DNA of 51,391 nucleotides from contig CAIPGC010000093.1 of NCBI GenBank assembly GCA_903864505.1, positions 1 through 51,391 on the forward strand, read 5' to 3'. Within the stretch, counting starts at the first letter, position 1; the number at the start of each line of letters is the position of its first letter. Under the pieces are notes generated by a model. That model was not told the DNA's origin. It searched no databases and was given only the letters and a program-made list of their open reading frames with translations. This document shows positions 43,568-51,391 of the stretch, one piece after another. The stretch is from an uncultured beta proteobacterium (lineage in GTDB: Bacteria > Pseudomonadota > Gammaproteobacteria > Burkholderiales > Burkholderiaceae_C). Made by a program: the position numbers and the translations under genes.

Positions 43568-45148
43568 ATGGTCGAGATCACACTGGATCGTCGTCAACTG
43601 CTGTGCGGTGTTTCGGCGCTGGCCACCGGACTGTGTCTTCCAGATATGGCCAGGACCCAGACGCGCTGGAGCGGCGATCCGTTTGCGCTGGGGGTGGCCA
43701 GTGGATCGCCCACCCACGATGGCGTGGTGCTGTGGACCCGTGTGCTGCGGGGCGGTGCATCGGCGGTGGCTGGAACCGGGGCGGTTGAAGTGCGCTGGGA
43801 ACTGGCGCACGATGCACAGTTCAACCGAAGGGTGCAAACGGGGACAGAGGTGGCACGTCCAGAGTGGGGCCACTCGGTGCACGCCGAGGTCTCGGGTCTC
43901 GAGTCGGATCGCTGGTACTACTACCGGTTCATGGTGGCCGATGCCGTGAGCACCATCGGTCGTACTCGCACCTTTCCTGCGCCTGGTGCTGAGGTTGATC
44001 GCCTGCGTCTGGCCTATGCGTCCTGCCAGCGCTGGGAACATGGCCACTTCAGTGCCTACCGCCACATGCGTGACGAACAACTCGATGCAGTGGTGTTTCT
44101 GGGTGACTATATCTACGAGTACCCGGGTGCGACCGATGCGGTGCGCAAGTCCACCGGAGGCTGGGTGCTGACGCTTGACGACTACCGGGCGCGCTATGCC
44201 CTGCACAAGAGCGACCCTGACCTGCAGGCCATGCACGCCGCCTGTCCGTGGTTGGTGACCTGGGACGATCACGAGGTGCAAAACGACTACGCTGGCACCA
44301 CGCCGGGTGATAGCGGGCCACCGGTGGCTGATTTTATGGAGCGTCGTGCGGCCGCTTACCAAGCGTTTTACGAAAACATGCCCCTGCGCTCGAGCGTGTT
44401 GACACACGGATTGTCCGGACTGGTGCGGGGTGCCGAGATGCGCATCTACGGCAGCGTCCCCTTTGGCAAGCTGGCCACGATCTACCTGCTCGATGATCGG
44501 CAATACCGCGATGCACAAGCATGCACCAAGGGCGAACGACTGGGCAGCGCAGCGGTCAACCCGGCCCACTGCCCGCTATGGAATGACCCCCGTCGCACTC
44601 TGCTCGGAGCGGCGCAGGAGCGGTGGCTGGACCAGTCTTTTGCGCGGGGTTCGGTCCTGTGGAATGTGGTGGGACAGCAAACGGTGTTCGGCCAGCGCGA
44701 CTTCAGAATAGGCCCGGGGCTGTCCTTGTCCAACGATGGATGGGACGGATACGCGCCAGCGCGTTCCCGGCTGATTGCGTCCCTGCAGCAGCACAAAGTA
44801 GCCAATCCGGTAATTTTGGGTGGCGATGTCCATGCCAACTGGGTCGGCCACGTAAAGGCCGATTACGCTCGTCCAAAAAGTGACAGCATAGGTGTGGAAT
44901 TTTGCGGAACCAGCATTACCTCACGCGGTGGCGGCAACGACAATATTCCGGAACGTCTGACCGAAAACCCGCACTTTGTGTTTGCCGACGCCCAGCGCCA
45001 CGGCTATGGAGTGGTCGAGTTCACGCCCAAGCAGCTCACCACCACTTTGCGCGTAGTGGACGACGTGCGGCGCGCCGATGCACGGATTGAAACGCTGGCC
45101 CAATTTGCGGTGGAGCCCGGGCGAGCGGTGCTGCAGCGAATCAGCTGA
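43568..45148 (+). CDS. phoD: Alkaline phosphatase D family protein
   Basis: Secreted metallo-phosphatase or phosphodiesterase of the PhoD family. The Tat signal is DRRQLLCGVSALATG at the N-terminus. Catalytic/metal motifs are YASCQRWEHG, FLGDYIYEY, TWDDHEVQNDY, LDDRQYRD and GGDVHANWVGH. Length is 526 from ATG 43568, with GGAG at 43559-43562; the frame opens earlier at 43526 without a ribosome binding site. It overlaps convergent serB by eight bases. No Pho-box was identified. Confidence 0.92.
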   Translation: MVEITLDRRQLLCGVSALATGLCLPDMARTQTRWSGDPFALGVASGSPTHDGVVLWTRVLRGGASAVAGTGAVEVRWELAHDAQFNRRVQTGTEVARPEWGHSVHAEVSGLESDRWYYYRFMVADAVSTIGRTRTFPAPGAEVDRLRLAYASCQRWEHGHFSAYRHMRDEQLDAVVFLGDYIYEYPGATDAVRKSTGGWVLTLDDYRARYALHKSDPDLQAMHAACPWLVTWDDHEVQNDYAGTTPGDSGPPVADFMERRAAAYQAFYENMPLRSSVLTHGLSGLVRGAEMRIYGSVPFGKLATIYLLDDRQYRDAQACTKGERLGSAAVNPAHCPLWNDPRRTLLGAAQERWLDQSFARGSVLWNVVGQQTVFGQRDFRIGPGLSLSNDGWDGYAPARSRLIASLQQHKVANPVILGGDVHANWVGHVKADYARPKSDSIGVEFCGTSITSRGGGNDNIPERLTENPHFVFADAQRHGYGVVEFTPKQLTTTLRVVDDVRRADARIETLAQFAVEPGRAVLQRIS

Positions 45149-45863
45149 GCACTTCCAGCAAGCGGTCCAGTCCGCCGGTGTTGATGGCCACCATCGCTTG
45201 TTCGCGCACGGTCGGTTTGGCGTGATAGGCCACCGACAGGCCGGCCACGCCCATCATCAGCAGGTCGTTTGCGCCGTCACCCATGGCGATGGTTTGGGTC
45301 ATTTCAATGCCCAGCAGTGAAGCCACTTCCAGCAGCGTGCGTCGCTTTTCAGTCCCATCGCAGATGTCGCCCCAGGGTTGGTCCAGCATGCGCCCGCTGA
45401 GTTGTCCACAGTTGGCGCCGCTTTCGATCTCGAGCAGGTTGGAGCGCGCGAAGTCGATGCACAACCGCTCCCGAATGCGGTCTGTAAAGAAGGTGAACCC
45501 ACCCGAGACCAGCAGCACCTTGAGTCCGGCCTCTTTGCAGGCGTGCACCAGTGCCTCTGCGCCCGGGTTGAGCTGCAGGCGGCGGGTGTAGACCTCTTCC
45601 AGGTGGGCCACCGTTACGCCCTTGAGCAGGGCTACGCGCTGGCGCAGGCTTTCCTTGTAGTCGGCAATTTCGCCACGCATGGCGGCTTCGGTAATGGAAG
45701 CCACCTCTGGCTTGCGTCCGGCAGCATCGGCGATTTCGTCCACGCACTCGATGTTGATGAGCGTCGAGTCCATATCAAATGCGATGAGCTTGAAGTCGGT
45801 CAAGCGCAAAGGGAGCTTGATGCCTTGAATGACGAGTCCTGGGGCTATTTCGTGTGCGGTCAT
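45141..45863 (-). CDS. serB: Phosphoserine phosphatase
   Basis: Last step of serine synthesis: O-phosphoserine to serine. HAD-family motifs are DMDST (nucleophile D30, acid D32), VSGGFTFF, the lysine in EKRRTL, and MGDGANDLLMM. The 240 residues lack the N-terminal ACT domain found in E. coli SerB, as is common in beta-proteobacteria. Opposite strand to phoD with an eight-base overlap at the 3' ends. Confidence 0.95.
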   Translation of the reverse strand: MTAHEIAPGLVIQGIKLPLRLTDFKLIAFDMDSTLINIECVDEIADAAGRKPEVASITEAAMRGEIADYKESLRQRVALLKGVTVAHLEEVYTRRLQLNPGAEALVHACKEAGLKVLLVSGGFTFFTDRIRERLCIDFARSNLLEIESGANCGQLSGRMLDQPWGDICDGTEKRRTLLEVASLLGIEMTQTIAMGDGANDLLMMGVAGLSVAYHAKPTVREQAMVAINTGGLDRLLEVLS

Positions 45864-45875
45864 CGGACGGGAAGT

Positions 45876-45922
45876 GCTATTGTTTCGGTAGCTGCTTGTG
45901 CATATTCTACGGGGGTTGAAGG
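45876..45922. repeat. 17-nt interrupted palindrome with 3' extension, serB upstream
   Basis: GCTATTGTTTCGGTAGC (45876-45892) matches the 12763 copy at 15 of 17 positions, and the following bases (TGCTTGTGCATATTC, then GGGGGTTGAAGGC) also resemble the 3' part of that copy's context. Together they suggest one larger dispersed element. Confidence 0.65.
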
Positions 45923-46043
45923 CGTATTTTGTCTAAAAAATGGCTTTCAGCAAGCACCCCAGTGTAGTGCCCAAAATGCCAGCAAAGGTGACCGTAAGAG
46001 TATCGCTTACCGCTTGTAGGCGCTTTGCATCGTCACCTATAGA

Positions 46044-47516
46044 ATGAATTTCATGACACGCTACGAACAATTTCTGGTGCAGTTCCCTTCCTACGCCACC
46101 ACTGCAGGTCTGGACGCATTGCGTTCTGCCCAATACGGGCGACTCGACGCAAAAAAGCAGGTGTACCTGGACTACACAGGTGGCGGTCTGTACGCGGCCA
46201 GCCAAGTGCACGATCATGCCCGGGTGCTCAGTGAGCAGGTGCTGGGTAATCCGCACTCAGTAAACCCCAGTTCGATGGAGATGACGCGGCGGGTCGAGCA
46301 GGCGCGCTCGGCGGTGTTGCAGTATTTCAACGGCACCGGTGCGTACACAGCCATCTTTACGCTCAACGCTTCGGGCGCACTCAAACTAGTCGGTGAGTCT
46401 TATCCGTTTGCTCCAGGTGCGCAACTCCTTTTGACTGCGGACAACCACAATTCTGTCAACGGCATGCGCGAGTTTGCGCAGGCCAAGGGGGCTTCGGTGC
46501 GCTATGCGCCATTGACGCGGCCTGACTTGCGCATTGATCAACCGGCCATCGATAAACTGCTGGAAGTCACCGATCCGGCCCAACGCAGACTGCTGGCGTT
46601 TCCGGCCCAGTCCAACTTCTCTGGGGTCAAGCATCCCCTGAGTCTGATCGCGACGGCGCGCGAGAGGGGTTGGCAGGTACTGCTGGATGCGGCCGCTTTC
46701 GTGCCCACCAATGGACTCGATCTGCAGGCAATAGCGCCAGATTTTGTGGTGGTGTCGTTCTACAAAATGTTCGGTTACCCCACCGGTGTGGGCTGCCTGC
46801 TGGCGCGCAATGACGCGCTCAAAATGCTGCGCCGCCCCTGGTTTGGTGGTGGTACCGTCAACTTTGCCACGGTGCAAGGGCGCATGCATGTGCTCTCCGA
46901 CGGCGAGGCAGGTTTTGAAGACGGCACCCTGAACTACCTGAGCATTCCTGCGGTGGAGACCGGGTTGCGCCATCTTCAAGAGGTTGGCATTGGCGCCATC
47001 CAGACCCGCGTGCATTGTCTGACGGACTGGATGATCACACAGCTGTTGGCTCTTAAGCACAGCAACGACCGACCCATGGTCCGCCTGTACGGCCCGGCCA
47101 ACATGGTGCAGCGTGGTGGCACCGTCACGATGAATTTTTATGATCCCAATGGCCACCTGGTGGACTACCGCCGCATTGAGGAACTGGCGGCGCAGGCCAG
47201 CATATCGCTGCGCACCGGCTGTTTTTGCAACCCTGGCGCGGGTGAAACGGCGGAAGACCTTAACGAAGACGATATGCGTGCCGGTATTGCGCAGATCGGA
47301 TCTGACATCAATTTGCAGCGCTTCCTGCACCTCATGCAAGAGCGTGGTGGAAAAAGCGTCGGAGCCATCCGTGTGTCGACCGGCATTGCCAGTAATTTTG
47401 ACGATGTCGATCGCTTCCTGGGTTTCGTAGCGGGATTGCGGGACCAGACGGTGCTCACCATTGGCACTGTGTCGTTTGATATTGCCTCCTGCCGCGTGGT
47501 GCGCGACGGTGGCTAG
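46044..47516 (+). CDS. MoCo-sulfurase-like class V aminotransferase (PLP)
   Basis: PLP-dependent cysteine-desulfurase-like enzyme resembling the N-terminal half of molybdenum-cofactor sulfurase. PLP Lys K241 is in SFYKMFGYPTGVGCLL, with LLDAAAFVPTNGLDL as the cofactor Asp motif. A reactive-cysteine region RTGCFCNPGAGE holds C393 and C395. There is no C-terminal MOSC domain, so it cannot be a complete MoCo sulfurase. At 490 residues it is longer than NifS/IscS. No molybdenum enzyme gene is in view, so the acceptor is unknown. ATG 46053 is an alternative start. Confidence 0.85.
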   Translation: MNFMTRYEQFLVQFPSYATTAGLDALRSAQYGRLDAKKQVYLDYTGGGLYAASQVHDHARVLSEQVLGNPHSVNPSSMEMTRRVEQARSAVLQYFNGTGAYTAIFTLNASGALKLVGESYPFAPGAQLLLTADNHNSVNGMREFAQAKGASVRYAPLTRPDLRIDQPAIDKLLEVTDPAQRRLLAFPAQSNFSGVKHPLSLIATARERGWQVLLDAAAFVPTNGLDLQAIAPDFVVVSFYKMFGYPTGVGCLLARNDALKMLRRPWFGGGTVNFATVQGRMHVLSDGEAGFEDGTLNYLSIPAVETGLRHLQEVGIGAIQTRVHCLTDWMITQLLALKHSNDRPMVRLYGPANMVQRGGTVTMNFYDPNGHLVDYRRIEELAAQASISLRTGCFCNPGAGETAEDLNEDDMRAGIAQIGSDINLQRFLHLMQERGGKSVGAIRVSTGIASNFDDVDRFLGFVAGLRDQTVLTIGTVSFDIASCRVVRDGG

Positions 47517-47522
47517 TACGAC

Positions 47523-50500
47523 CTAAGTAATCCCAACCGGTTGCCCCAGGCTGCGCAAGATGTCGCGCACCACCTGTGCCCGATCCTTGGCCTCGGGCAG
47601 TTCGCGCTCAATGCGCAGCTTTTCGTTCCCTGCCAGCTTGATGTGCTTGTGCTTCTGAATCAGCTGGATGATCTTCATGGAGTCAATCGGCGGATTCTTT
47701 TCAAACGTAATGGTGATTACGCCGGGAGCGGCATCGACCTTGAGCACGCCGTACGGTTTGGCCAACACGCGCAGCCTATGCACATCGATCAGCGTTTGCG
47801 CCTGGGCTGGCAGCTTTCCGAAACGGTCAACCAGTTCTTCCAGCAGGGCATCGACCTGGTCGGCGGCTCTGGCAGTGGCCAGCTTCTTGTAGAAACTCAG
47901 GCGCAGGTGCACGTCACCACAATAGTCGGTGGGCAGCAGTGCTGGAGCATGCAGGTTGATGTCGGTGGTGACATTGAGCGGGCTCAGCAAGTCGGGCTCC
48001 TTGCCGTTCTTCAGGCATCGAACCGCCTCGGCCAGCATCTCGTTGTAGAGCTGAAAACCAACCTCCAGCATATTGCCGCTCTGGTTTTCGCCCAGCACTT
48101 CTCCGGCTCCGCGAATCTCCAGATCGTGCATGGCCAGATAAAAGCCGCTGCCGAGTTCTTCCATTTGCTGAATCGCCTCCAGGCGCTGGCTGGCTTGTTT
48201 GGTCAGTCCCTCCAGATCGGGCACCATCAGGTAGGCATAGGCTTGGTGGTGACTGCGTCCGACGCGGCCGCGCAACTGGTGCAACTGGGCCAGGCCGAAT
48301 TTGTCGGCACGGCTCATCACGATGGTGTTGGCGGTTGGCACGTCGATGCCGGTCTCAATAATCGTGGAGCACAGCAGCAGGTTGTAGCGCTGGGCGATGA
48401 AGTCGCGCATCACGCTTTCCAGCTGACGCTCTGGCATCTGGCCGTGGGCTACCGCAATGCGTGCCTCTGGCAACAATTCTTCGAGCTTGGCACGACGGTT
48501 CTCAATCGTCTCGACTTCGTTGTGCAGGAAATACACCTGTCCGCCGCGTTTGAGTTCCCGCAACACCGCTTCGCGGATGACGCCATTGCCTTCAGTGCGC
48601 ACAAATGTCTTGATGGCCAGGCGCCGCTGTGGCGCCGTGGCAATCACACTCAGGTCCCGCAGGCCTTCGAGAGCCATGCCCAGCGTGCGGGGTATGGGCG
48701 TGGCGGTCAGGGTCAGCACATCGACCTCGGCGCGCAGGGCCTTCATTGCCTCCTTGTGGCGCACGCCAAAGCGGTGTTCTTCGTCAATGATGAGCAGGCC
48801 CAGGTTCTTGAAATGGGTGTCCTGGCTCAACAGCTTGTGCGTTCCGACCACGATGTCGATGGTGCCATCGGCAAGCCCTTTGAGTGCCACCGTAATTTCC
48901 CTGCCCGAACGAAAGCGGCTCATTTCCGCTACCTTCACTGGCCACTTGGAAAAACGGTCCACCAGTGTCTGGTAATGCTGCTCCGCCAGAAGAGTGGTCG
49001 GGGCCAAAAAGGCCACCTGCTTGCCGCCGGTAATGGCGATGAACGCCGCGCGCAAAGCGACTTCCGTCTTGCCAAAGCCGACATCCCCGCACACCAGGCG
49101 GTCCATTGGGCGTGGACTCACCATGTCCTGAATCACGCAGTGGATGGCGGCGCGCTGATCGGGTGTTTCCTCAAACCCGAAGTCGTTCGAAAATGCTTCG
49201 TAATCGGTGGATGAGTAGCGAAAGGCGTGCCCCTCTCGCGCAGCGCGGCGTGCATAGATGTTGAGCAGTTCGGCAGCAGAGTCACGTACCTGTTCGGCTG
49301 CCTTGCGCTTGGCTTTTTCCCACTGGCCCGAGCCCAGCTTGTGCAAGGGTGCTTCGTCGGCGCTGACCCCCGTGTATCGACTGATGAGTTGCAGCTGACT
49401 GACAGGCACGTAGAGTGTGGCCTGGTCGGCATATTCCAGATGCAAAAACTCCTGCACCTGTGCTTCACCGTCTGCCCCCTTGTTGCCCAGATCGAGGTTG
49501 ATGAGCCCCCGGTAGCGGCCAATGCCGTGCTGCGAGTGCACCACCGGGTCGCCGATGTTGAGCTCGCTCAGGTCCTTGATGAGGGCCTCGACGTCGCTGA
49601 CCTGTTCCTGCTTTTTGCGCCGCCGGGTGGTCGCTCCGGCAGCAAATAGCTCGGTCTCTGTCACCAGGTCGATGCCCTGCTCCAGCCAGCGAAAGCCGGT
49701 GCTCAGTGCAGCGGTGGCGATGCCGAATTTTTCGTCGCTCGCAGTGAATTCGAGGAGCGAGTCAAACGCCGGCGGGCTGATTCCGGCGTTTCGCAAAAAA
49801 TCCAGCAGACTCTCGCGCCGGCCATCGCTTTCCGCCAGCACCAAAATGCGTTGCTGCGTATTGCGGGCGTGCACTTTGAGGCGGCCCAATGGGTCCTCAG
49901 TACCGCGTTCTACCGCCAAGCCGTGGAGAGCTTCGACTTCGGTGTAGGGCGAGCCAGTCTCTTCGGATGCCGGTTTGATCGCCAGTTGCGCATAGGCATT
50001 GGCTCTGGCGAAAAACTGCTCGGTACCCAGGAACAGCGCTTCGGGCGCCAGGGCAGGGCGCTCGGGGTCACCCTGAACCAGCCGGTAGCGGTCCTTGGTG
50101 TCGGTCCAGAAGCGCTGGAAGGCCGTCTCCAGGTCGCCATGCAATACCACGGTGGCATCTGGCCCCACATAGTCAAACACCGTGGCGGTGTCTTCAAAGA
50201 ACAGCGGCAGATAGTATTCAATGCCGGCGGTGGCAACGCCGGCACCCATGTCCTTGTAAATGCGGCTCTTGGTGGGGTCGCCTTCAAGCAATTCACGCCA
50301 GCGGTTGCGAAATCGCCCGCGCGCCGCGTCGTCCATGGGGAACTCGCGCCCGGGCAGCAGACGCACTGCGGGCACCGGATAGAGGCTGCGCTGGCTGTCG
50401 GGGTCAAAGGTTCGGATGCTGTCGATCTCGTCGTCAAACAAATCGACCCGGTAGGGAACGGCGCTGCCCATGGGGAACAGGTCAATCAGCCCGCCACGTA

Positions 50501-50999
50501 CCGCATACTCACCGGGGCTTACCACCTGCGTGACATGGCTATAGCCGGCCAGCGTGAGTTGTGCCTTTAGCTTGGCCTCGTCAAGCTTTTGCTTGACCTT
50601 GAACTCAAAGGTATAGCCTGCCAGAAAGCTCGGTGGGGCTAGTCGATACAGGGCGGTGGTGGCTGGAACGATGATCACGTCGGCCCCGGTTTCCTTGTCG
50701 CGCTGCGAGATGCGCCACAGCGAAGCCAGACGCTCGCTGATCAGGTCCTGGTGTGGGGAAAAGGTGTCGTAAGGCAGCGTTTCCCAATCCGGGAACAATG
50801 CACATCGCAGGCTTGGGGCGAAGAAGGCAATTTCTTCCAGCAGGCGCTGGGCATCACTGGCATCGGCCGTGACGACGGTCATCGGCTTGTGACTGGCTTT
50901 TTCGCGTTCACCCAGTCGGGCCAGCAGCATTGCATCGGAAGAGCCGGGGGGGCGTGGCAACGTAAAGCGCTTGCCAATTTGAAGTTTGGGTAGATCCAT
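47523..50999 (-). CDS. mfd: Transcription-repair coupling factor
   Basis: ATP-dependent translocase that removes stalled RNA polymerase and recruits UvrA. The domains are complete: UvrB-like N-terminal modules, the RNA-polymerase-interaction domain (GDPVVHSQHGIGRYRGL), RecG-like helicase with Walker A VCGDVGFGKTEVALRAAF and DEEH, HQLRGRVGRS, and the C-terminal TRCF domain. At 1158 residues it is full length. Its start is 31 bases from divergent ispD. Confidence 0.97.
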   Translation of the reverse strand: MDLPKLQIGKRFTLPRPPGSSDAMLLARLGEREKASHKPMTVVTADASDAQRLLEEIAFFAPSLRCALFPDWETLPYDTFSPHQDLISERLASLWRISQRDKETGADVIIVPATTALYRLAPPSFLAGYTFEFKVKQKLDEAKLKAQLTLAGYSHVTQVVSPGEYAVRGGLIDLFPMGSAVPYRVDLFDDEIDSIRTFDPDSQRSLYPVPAVRLLPGREFPMDDAARGRFRNRWRELLEGDPTKSRIYKDMGAGVATAGIEYYLPLFFEDTATVFDYVGPDATVVLHGDLETAFQRFWTDTKDRYRLVQGDPERPALAPEALFLGTEQFFARANAYAQLAIKPASEETGSPYTEVEALHGLAVERGTEDPLGRLKVHARNTQQRILVLAESDGRRESLLDFLRNAGISPPAFDSLLEFTASDEKFGIATAALSTGFRWLEQGIDLVTETELFAAGATTRRRKKQEQVSDVEALIKDLSELNIGDPVVHSQHGIGRYRGLINLDLGNKGADGEAQVQEFLHLEYADQATLYVPVSQLQLISRYTGVSADEAPLHKLGSGQWEKAKRKAAEQVRDSAAELLNIYARRAAREGHAFRYSSTDYEAFSNDFGFEETPDQRAAIHCVIQDMVSPRPMDRLVCGDVGFGKTEVALRAAFIAITGGKQVAFLAPTTLLAEQHYQTLVDRFSKWPVKVAEMSRFRSGREITVALKGLADGTIDIVVGTHKLLSQDTHFKNLGLLIIDEEHRFGVRHKEAMKALRAEVDVLTLTATPIPRTLGMALEGLRDLSVIATAPQRRLAIKTFVRTEGNGVIREAVLRELKRGGQVYFLHNEVETIENRRAKLEELLPEARIAVAHGQMPERQLESVMRDFIAQRYNLLLCSTIIETGIDVPTANTIVMSRADKFGLAQLHQLRGRVGRSHHQAYAYLMVPDLEGLTKQASQRLEAIQQMEELGSGFYLAMHDLEIRGAGEVLGENQSGNMLEVGFQLYNEMLAEAVRCLKNGKEPDLLSPLNVTTDINLHAPALLPTDYCGDVHLRLSFYKKLATARAADQVDALLEELVDRFGKLPAQAQTLIDVHRLRVLAKPYGVLKVDAAPGVITITFEKNPPIDSMKIIQLIQKHKHIKLAGNEKLRIERELPEAKDRAQVVRDILRSLGQPVGIT

Positions 51000-51008
51000 G
51001 GATACTTG

Positions 51009-51018
51009 ATTCTAGAAT
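51009..51018. promoter_or_regulatory. Palindromic back-to-back -10 boxes for ispD and mfd
   Basis: ATTCTAGAAT is self-complementary, so each strand reads TAGAAT, a good -10. On the plus strand it is 51013-51018, on the minus strand 51014-51009. With starts at 51031 and 50999, both messages would have almost no 5' leader. No clear -35 was found on either side. Confidence 0.45.
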
Positions 51019-51030
51019 GGGCCCCACACC

Positions 51031-51391
51031 ATGCCCGAACCCATGACCGTTCCGCCCGCCAGTTCCGCCCGCCTGTGGGCTCTGATTCCCTGCGCTGGAA
51101 CCGGAACACGTGCCGGCACAGGGTTGCCCAAGCAGTACCAGGAGGTTGCCGGCAAGCCCATGGTGCTGCATACGCTGGCTGCGTTTTCCAGCGTGCCACG
51201 GTTGACCGCAACGCTGGTGGTGGTGTCGGCGGGCGACGCATTTTTTGATTCACAAGGCGCTACGTGTTTGGTAGCTGCCTGCGGCGGTGCCACAAGGGCT
51301 GCGAGCGTTTTTAATGGCTTGCAGGCGCTGCTCGAGCGCGGTGCCGGGCCGCACGACTGGGTGCTGGTGCACGATGCAGCGCGCTGCCTCA
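51031..51391 (+). CDS. ispD: 2-C-methyl-D-erythritol 4-phosphate cytidylyltransferase, 3' end outside the window
   Basis: Third step of the MEP isoprenoid pathway: CTP + MEP to CDP-ME. The CTP-binding loop IPCAGTGTRAGTGLPKQY is at about residues 19-36; the VHDAARC motif is near the window end. The GGATRAASVFNGL motif (normally GG-TR-x2-SV-x-NGL) is present. About 120 codons are visible; the rest lies outside. ATG 51031 is used; ATG 51043 is possible. A copy of the 17-nt repeat is embedded just before the GGATR motif. Confidence 0.9.
   Translation, partial: MPEPMTVPPASSARLWALIPCAGTGTRAGTGLPKQYQEVAGKPMVLHTLAAFSSVPRLTATLVVVSAGDAFFDSQGATCLVAACGGATRAASVFNGLQALLERGAGPHDWVLVHDAARCL
51259..51275. 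repeat. 17-nt interrupted palindrome, copy inside ispD
   Basis: GCTACGTGTTTGGTAGC, 5-bp arms with one G-T pair. It encodes ATCLVA within IspD, in frame, ahead of the conserved CGGATR. Confidence 0.6.

Noticed and set aside
45933-46037. Minus-strand frame reading ...GDDAKRLQAVSDTLTVTFAGIL..., with a membrane-like stretch, between serB and the MoCo-sulfurase-like gene
   Set aside because: No ATG, GTG or TTG start in frame near the segment; upstream it becomes antisense of the aminotransferase. It may be a gene remnant, but cannot be supported.

Overview
The window reads as chromosomal DNA of a beta-proteobacterium of the order Burkholderiales, most likely a Comamonadaceae member of the Rhodoferax/Polaromonas type. 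This is inferred from the gene order thrS-infC-rpmI-rplT-pheS-pheT-ihfA-merR followed by a tRNA-Pro, an AUC-initiated infC, the polyhydroxyalkanoate genes phaC and phaB, a 180-kDa-type NAD-glutamate dehydrogenase, and GCTA-N9-TAGC interrupted repeats of a kind I remember from that family. No species call is possible from the sequence alone.

Layout. 1-1.5 kb: tRNA/rRNA modification (a partial RluA-type pseudouridine synthase and trmB, minus strand). 1.6-4.8 kb: a di-haem cytochrome c, an alpha/beta hydrolase and a WS/DGAT acyltransferase. 4.8-9.2 kb: gluQ, a FAD oxidoreductase and a LysR regulator on the minus strand, facing a pirin and a WrbA-like flavoprotein. 9.2-17.4 kb: the translation operon, with an attenuator-like leader before thrS, ending in merR and tRNA-Pro. 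17.4-19.8 kb: a sparse, lower-GC stretch after the tRNA with a bacteriohemerythrin and two small unknown genes; it looks like the scar of an integrated element. 19.8-23.2 kb: a cNMP-binding/EAL protein, a fumarylacetoacetate-hydrolase-fold enzyme with a small monooxygenase, and pgeF. 23.3-27.3 kb: phaC, phaB and an HD-GYP protein. 27.3-28.9 kb: a TauE/SafE permease, 6S RNA, zapA and a ZapB-like gene. 29-33.8 kb: a cobalamin riboswitch controlling btuB-btuF-btuC-btuD. 33.8-38.6 kb: a DEAD-box helicase, nth sandwiched between two paralogous HDOD genes, and an aminotransferase. 38.6-51.4 kb: NAD-GDH, phoD, serB, a MoCo-sulfurase-like enzyme, mfd and the start of ispD.

How it fits together. Most of the window is core metabolism and translation. 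Carbon storage recurs (PHA synthase and reductase, a wax-ester/TAG-type acyltransferase with a hydrolase in front). Three proteins carry c-di-GMP-related or HD-like signalling folds (EAL, HD-GYP, two HDOD). The most notable non-coding items are the thrS leader (a 10-codon Thr-containing peptide, a perfect terminator and a competing 8-bp pairing), a 6S RNA with a complete closing stem, the cobalamin riboswitch, and a family of 17-nt interrupted palindromes (GCTA-N9-TAGC) of which I find ten copies. Five are non-coding and five lie inside reading frames without breaking them. I did not find a defence system, CRISPR array, intact transposon or clearly new enzyme system.
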